Below are positions 14,766-18,220 of a stretch of DNA of 18,220 nt, piece by piece; positions within the stretch are counted from its first letter, which is position 1, and every line of letters starts with the position of its first letter. The position numbers were made by a program, and so were the translations under genes. Source of the stretch: SIG653 sp045577455 (GTDB taxonomy: Bacteria; Bacillota; Clostridia; Oscillospirales; CAG-382); NCBI GenBank assembly GCA_045577455.1, contig JAZNIJ010000142.1:1-18220 (forward strand), in the 5' to 3' direction. A model generated the notes under the pieces. That model ran no database searches and was not told the origin of the DNA. It worked only from the letters and a program-made list of their open reading frames with translations.

Positions 14766-16565
14766 ATGCGAATTTTATATAATAGCAAAAATGAATATTA
14801 TAAAACTCCCTTTGGTTGCTTAAGGCAGGATGAATTATGCACATTGCGCATTAAAATTCCAATTAGCTGTCAGACCGAGTCGGTCCGCCTTTGCATTAGC
14901 TCCGAAAGCGGTTTTAAAATGACTGTGCCCTTTAGCCTTGAGTCAACAGACGGCGATTATGAAGTATATATCACACGGTTTTTGCTTTTTGCTTGTGACC
15001 TTTATTTTTATTATTTTAATATAACAACAAAAAACGAATCTTTTGATTTGTTTAAACAAGGTGATGATACAAATATTGCAGTTGGTGATTTGTGGCAGAT
15101 TACTTGTTTTGATAAGAATTATGATACACCTCATGATTTTAAAGGCAGGGTTATGTATCAGATTTTCCCTGACAGATTTGCGAAATCCGGAGAAGTTGAT
15201 TCAAAAGGGAAGCTTATGCCTTATGAACTGCATAAGGATGTCAATGATACACCGATATATTTGCCTAACGCGAACGGTCGGATAACCAACAGTGATTTTT
15301 TTGGCGGAAATTTAATGGGGATTATCGAAAAGCTTCCATACTTAAAAAGTATGGGAGTAGGTATTATATACCTTAATCCTATTTTTATGGCATATTCAAA
15401 TCATCGTTATGATACAGCGAATTATAAAAAAATCGACCCGCTTCTTGGAACAGAGGAAGACTTTAAGGCTTTGTGTGAAAAAGCGCACAAGCTAGATATA
15501 AAAATTATTCTCGATGGTGTTTTCTCTCACACGGGAAGTAACAGCATCTATTTTGACGCTGAAGGTGTTTTTGGTAATGGTGCTGTCAGCAATCCCGATT
15601 CGCCTTACAGAGAATGGTTTCAATTTGATGAGTACCCCCACAGATATACTTCGTGGTGGGGGATTGATACATTACCCTGTGTTGATGAATTAAACCAAAG
15701 TTATATGGATTATATAATACATGAAGAGGATAGCGTGATTTGTCATTGGCTAAAGCTAGGAGCAGATGGATTTCGACTCGATGTGGCAGATGAACTTCCT
15801 GATGAGTTTATTGCAGCTTTTCACAAAAAGTTAAAAGAAGTAAATCCCAATGCTATGCTTTTAGGCGAGGTATGGGAGGATGCATCAAACAAAATAAGCT
15901 ACAGCAGACGGAGAAAGTATTTTTCAAATACAGAGTTGGATTCAGTAATGAATTATCCGTTTAAAGAGGCTATTTTGGGGTTTGTAACAGGAAAAATTAC
16001 CGGTAAAGTCTTTTCCGACAGAATAATGACTATTGCAGAAAACTATCCACGTCCGGTCTTGGATTGCTTGATGAATTTGCTTTCAACCCACGATACTCCA
16101 AGAATTATTACAGCTCTCTCCGGAAAAGGCGAGGGTATGAGTAAGAGCGAAAAAGCGAATTTCAGATTATCCGGTGCGGAGCTTGATAGAGTCTTGGCCC
16201 TGACCAAAGTCTCAGCACTTTTGCAGTTTACCCTTCCTGGGAACCCCTCTATTTATTACGGGGATGAAATAGGAATGGAGGGGTTTGAAGACCCATTAAA
16301 CAGATGCTTTTATAAGTGGGAAAACCAAAATACTTGCTTGCAAAATTTTTATAAAGAATTAGCTTTTTTAAAGAATGAAAACGAAGCTATTAAATGCGGA
16401 GATATTGTTTTTCAGGAGACAGGAGATAATTTTATAAAATTTGCTCGTAAAAGTCAAAATGAAATTGCATATATAGTCGTGTCGCTTGGCGACAAGCTTG
16501 AATACAATGGAAAAACCTTGTTGGAAGTTTCGGCAGATAACATTTATGCAAGAATTTATGCTTAA
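14766..16565 (+). CDS. GH13 glycosidase, neopullulanase/cyclomaltodextrinase-like
   Basis: A 599-residue cytoplasmic GH13 enzyme likely to hydrolyse maltodextrins, cyclodextrins or branched oligosaccharides. Residues 1-110 form a beta-rich N-terminal domain. The barrel starts RVMYQIFPDRF (128-138) and shows IYLNPIF--NHRYDTANY (201-220), DGVFSHTG (250-257), DGFRLDVADELPD (334-346, nucleophile D339), LLGEVWED (365-372, acid E368), LSTHDTPR (439-446, D443) and GNPSIYYGDEIGMEG. These resemble the neopullulanase, cyclomaltodextrinase and maltogenic amylase group. No signal peptide is seen. I prefer the ATG at 14766, preceded by GGTGA, over an in-frame GTG at 14757 that overlaps that site; either is possible. 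It is 58 bp after glgP, beyond a hairpin, and probably belongs to the operon at reduced level. Specificity is not determined. Confidence 0.88.
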   Translation: MRILYNSKNEYYKTPFGCLRQDELCTLRIKIPISCQTESVRLCISSESGFKMTVPFSLESTDGDYEVYITRFLLFACDLYFYYFNITTKNESFDLFKQGDDTNIAVGDLWQITCFDKNYDTPHDFKGRVMYQIFPDRFAKSGEVDSKGKLMPYELHKDVNDTPIYLPNANGRITNSDFFGGNLMGIIEKLPYLKSMGVGIIYLNPIFMAYSNHRYDTANYKKIDPLLGTEEDFKALCEKAHKLDIKIILDGVFSHTGSNSIYFDAEGVFGNGAVSNPDSPYREWFQFDEYPHRYTSWWGIDTLPCVDELNQSYMDYIIHEEDSVICHWLKLGADGFRLDVADELPDEFIAAFHKKLKEVNPNAMLLGEVWEDASNKISYSRRRKYFSNTELDSVMNYPFKEAILGFVTGKITGKVFSDRIMTIAENYPRPVLDCLMNLLSTHDTPRIITALSGKGEGMSKSEKANFRLSGAELDRVLALTKVSALLQFTLPGNPSIYYGDEIGMEGFEDPLNRCFYKWENQNTCLQNFYKELAFLKNENEAIKCGDIVFQETGDNFIKFARKSQNEIAYIVVSLGDKLEYNGKTLLEVSADNIYARIYA

Positions 16566-16669
16566 AAATTTATAACAGAGAATATTGCCAAAAAAGTTGG
16601 CGTAAAAACCTTATATCATTTTTTAACTACTGTATATGGAATTTTGTTTTATAATGGGAAAGTGAAAAG
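16566..16669. other. Spacer after the GH13 gene, possible decayed coding fragment
   Basis: The frame of the GH13 gene continues past its stop as ITENIAKKVGVKTLYHF, which resembles the helix-turn-helix of TetR-type regulators with a small deletion. There is no start, ribosome binding site or remaining gene. A TATAAT at 16650-16655 could be the -10 of the following PAS fragment. I see no clear terminator for the GH13 gene here. Confidence 0.25.
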
Positions 16670-16774
16670 TTGGATAAATTGTTAAAAAGTGTACTTGACC
16701 AAGATTTAGCTCCCATCGTTGTTTGTAGTATGCAGTCTGTGATTGTATATATGAATCCATCTGCAATAAAAACA
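16670..16774 (+). pseudogene. 5' fragment of a PAS-domain protein gene
   Basis: A TTG start at 16670 opens DKLLKSVLDQDLAPIVVCSM and then SVIVYMNPSAIK. The pattern of hydrophobic strand, C(D/S)M, IxYMNPSA is typical of the start of a PAS sensor domain. After codon 34 (near 16771) family resemblance stops: the expected middle and end of the domain are missing and the frame ends at 16879 with unrelated residues. The following 16774-16870 segment is open in all three plus-strand frames, so it is not readily read as coding. This looks like a PAS gene cut by the left part of repeat copy 3. The PAS call is from motif memory. Confidence 0.5.
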
Positions 16775-16806
16775 TGCAGTTGGAGATTTGGGCCTATACC
16801 CTACAG

Positions 16807-16941
16807 ACCCATTATCCGCAATGGTTTACGGAATTCGACAAAGAAAACCATATTTCGACATATTCTGTACATACAGTGAGAGTAACATAGAAACTTTTTA
16901 TATCGAAGTGGCGTAAAAGCCAGAAATACAGGGTCTTTCAG
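16807..16941 (+). repeat. Dispersed repeat, copy 3 (internally deleted form)
   Basis: The core at 16870-16916 is identical to those at 309-355 and 2692-2738. The 63 bp before it align without gaps to 2629-2691 at about two-thirds identity. Directly after the core the sequence jumps to AAAGCCAG (16916-16923), an 11-base spacer and CTTTCAG (16935-16941). The same two blocks with the same spacing occur at 2819-2826 and 2838-2844 in copy 2. Copy 3 therefore appears to have lost about 80 bp between core and hairpin, including the hairpin's left arm. Confidence 0.75.
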
Positions 16942-16984
16942 CAAAACGGCAAAATCACATCAATCTCAACTACAACCTAATATA

Positions 16985-17042
16985 ACAGACAGAGCAAAAA
17001 AATCATAAAACCCTTGTGAGATGCATTCTTACAAGGGTTTTT
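16985..17042 (+). terminator. ACAGACAGAGCAA motif plus terminator hairpin
   Basis: AAAACCCTTGT (17007-17017) pairs perfectly with ACAAGGGTTTT (17031-17041) and ends in a T run. ACAGACAGAGCAA at 16985-16997 is the exact reverse complement of 481-493 and nearly that of 2863-2875. In all three places this motif precedes a terminator hairpin when read in one direction. Confidence 0.8.
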
Positions 17043-17071
17043 AGCATTTCAACTAAATTTTCAAAAATTAC

Positions 17072-17100
17072 TTGATTTTATTTCGGTATAGCGATATAAT
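17072..17100 (+). promoter_or_regulatory. Predicted promoter of the regulator-kinase pair
   Basis: TTGATT (17072-17077) and TATAAT (17095-17100) are 17 bp apart. The transcript would start near 17107, with AGGGTGA just before the ATG at 17131. Confidence 0.7.
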
Positions 17101-17130
17101 AATAGCATAGAATATATTAGGGTGATGAAA

Positions 17131-17541
17131 ATGAGTATAAATGAAATTTTAAGTAATATCGGAATGACAAAATACCGATTGGCAAAACTCTCCGGTATTC
17201 CCCATGCGACACTTAGTGAATTGTGCAGCGGTAAAACAAACATTGAAAAGTGTTCCGGAGAAACATTATATAAAATCGCAAAAGTATTAAATGTGTCTAT
17301 GGAGAGCCTGCTTGATGACAGAATGACAACTCTTGCAAGAGAGCGTTCCTACGAGTATGGTCTTCCTTCATATCTACAACATGATTTGGATGTATACAAA
17401 GATGCCGTATCAAAGAATTCCACTTTGATAGATTGCTATTGGGGCGAACTTTACGGAAGCATCAATATGGCAGAAATCAGCGATGGACTAATAACGCCGG
17501 AGCATGCGGATTATTTAAGGCAGAAATATTTATGGAGGTAA
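17131..17541 (+). CDS. XRE/HipB-like transcriptional regulator, probable antitoxin
   Basis: A 136-residue protein. Residues 1-60 form an XRE-type helix-turn-helix (MTKYRLAKLSGIPHATLSELCSGK, then TLYKIAKVLNVSMESLL). Residues 65-136 are an unplaced C-terminal region ending HADYLRQKYLWR, longer than a bare HipB. The ATG at 17131 is chosen because AGGGTGA lies just upstream; GTG 17122 and ATG 17125 fall inside that site. The stop lies 4 bp before the kinase gene, and the kinase ribosome binding site GGAGG is embedded in its last codons, so the two are coupled. By analogy with HipBA modules it should repress its own promoter and bind or neutralise the kinase. Confidence 0.8.
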   Translation: MSINEILSNIGMTKYRLAKLSGIPHATLSELCSGKTNIEKCSGETLYKIAKVLNVSMESLLDDRMTTLARERSYEYGLPSYLQHDLDVYKDAVSKNSTLIDCYWGELYGSINMAEISDGLITPEHADYLRQKYLWR

Positions 17542-17545
17542 CATT

Positions 17546-18220
17546 ATGGCAAACAGAATTGATTTTACAAACTGTAAGCGAATTATAGGCAGAGCATATA
17601 ATGGTGCAAACGGAAAGAAAATTGCAGTAATATATGAAGGTGAAAGATATATGCTTAAGTTTCCTCCATCAGGAAATAAAAAGCCAACAGAATTATCATA
17701 TACCAACAGTTCAATTAGCGAGCATATAGCAAGCAGTATATTTAATATGATAGGCATAAAAGCACAAAAAACAAAACTTGGAACCTTTACTGTAAATGGC
17801 AAGGTGAAAATTGTTTGTGCATGCAAGGATTTTACTGATAAAAATAAAAACTTATATGATTTTTGCTCTATAAAAAATACCGTCATCGACTCTGAACATA
17901 ATGGTACAGGAACAGAGCTTTCGGATGTTATCGAAACCATTGAAAAGCAACAATTTGTAAGTCCCGAAGAATTGCTTAAGCATTTCTGGAATCTGTTTGT
18001 AGCAGATGCCTTACTTGGCAATTTCGACAGGCACAATGGTAACTGGGGATTTTTGTTTGATGATGAAACTCAAACAAACGAGATTGCACCTGTTTTTGAT
18101 TGCGGTAGTTGTTTGCTTCCACAGGCAGACGAAAAGATAATGAGAACTATTTTAGAAAACGAAGATGAACTAAATGCCCGTATTTTCCAATTCCCTACAT
18201 CCGCAATTAAACTGAATGAC
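17546..18220 (+). CDS. HipA/CtkA-like serine/threonine kinase (partial, runs off the right edge)
   Basis: The visible 225 residues contain the HipA-type kinase fold. YMLKFP gives the ATP-binding lysine K38. LLGNFDRHNGNWG (157-168) holds the catalytic loop with D161. IAPVFDCGSCL (180-190) holds the metal-binding D185. There is no HipA N-terminal subdomain: the chain starts at the glycine-rich nucleotide region (GRAYNGANGKKIAVIYEGE). It therefore resembles HipT or CtkA kinases more than full HipA. ATG 17546 has GGAGG 7 bp upstream, overlapping the end of the regulator gene. HipA-type kinases stop growth by phosphorylating targets such as glutamyl- or tryptophanyl-tRNA synthetase; the target here is unknown. 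The 3' end is outside the window. Confidence 0.82.
   Translation, partial: MANRIDFTNCKRIIGRAYNGANGKKIAVIYEGERYMLKFPPSGNKKPTELSYTNSSISEHIASSIFNMIGIKAQKTKLGTFTVNGKVKIVCACKDFTDKNKNLYDFCSIKNTVIDSEHNGTGTELSDVIETIEKQQFVSPEELLKHFWNLFVADALLGNFDRHNGNWGFLFDDETQTNEIAPVFDCGSCLLPQADEKIMRTILENEDELNARIFQFPTSAIKLND

Noticed and set aside
17530..18036. 168-residue minus-strand open frame
   Set aside because: It lies opposite the HipA-like kinase, whose catalytic motifs are clear on the plus strand; the minus frame shows no family pattern.
1..18220. tRNA, rRNA or riboswitch genes
   Set aside because: Intergenic regions were read on both strands and no cloverleaf, rRNA segment or familiar riboswitch core was seen; a covariance search could still find a diverged one.

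Overview
The window looks like a low-GC Clostridia chromosome segment, most likely from the Oscillospiraceae/Ruminococcaceae side of the class. This rests on a SpoIIID-type sporulation regulator, a GlgC plus GlgD pair (a Firmicutes arrangement), strong purine-rich ribosome binding sites, sigma-A promoters and AT-rich spacers. It is an inference from family knowledge; no search was run.

Layout. Left edge (1-525): the last codons of an unidentified gene, a strong terminator, a possible sigma-E-type promoter, and a spoIIID gene cut off halfway by the first copy of a dispersed repeat. Positions 526-2628: a minus-strand Fic protein and a divergent plus-strand protein that looks like an AbrB-like domain joined to a sigma-70-like domain. 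They share a spacer holding a 22-bp tandem repeat. A second repeat copy follows.

Positions 2930-16565 are a compact glycogen/maltodextrin cluster. A GH13 amylase and malQ (4-alpha-glucanotransferase) lie on the minus strand. A plus-strand run glgB-glgC-glgD-glgA-glgP, then a second GH13 enzyme, starts from a full-consensus promoter at 6455-6483. Together these cover ADP-glucose synthesis (GlgC with non-catalytic GlgD), chain elongation (GlgA), branching (GlgB), phosphorolysis (GlgP), and trimming or rearrangement of the resulting dextrins (MalQ and two GH13 enzymes). None has a visible signal peptide, so the cluster makes and recycles a cytoplasmic store. glgD/glgA overlap by 4 nt and the other glg gaps are short.

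Positions 16566-17130 hold gene debris: the 5' end of a PAS-domain gene, the third repeat copy and a terminator. The window ends with a coupled pair: an XRE-type regulator and a HipA/CtkA-like kinase that runs off the right edge, a probable toxin-antitoxin-like module.

The most unusual structure is the dispersed repeat. Three copies, all in the same orientation, share a 47-bp core with no mismatch, while the flanking sequence of the same copies has diverged to roughly two-thirds identity or has no match. Two copies sit exactly where recognisable genes (spoIIID, PAS) are broken, and the copies bracket both the Fic module and the whole glycogen cluster.
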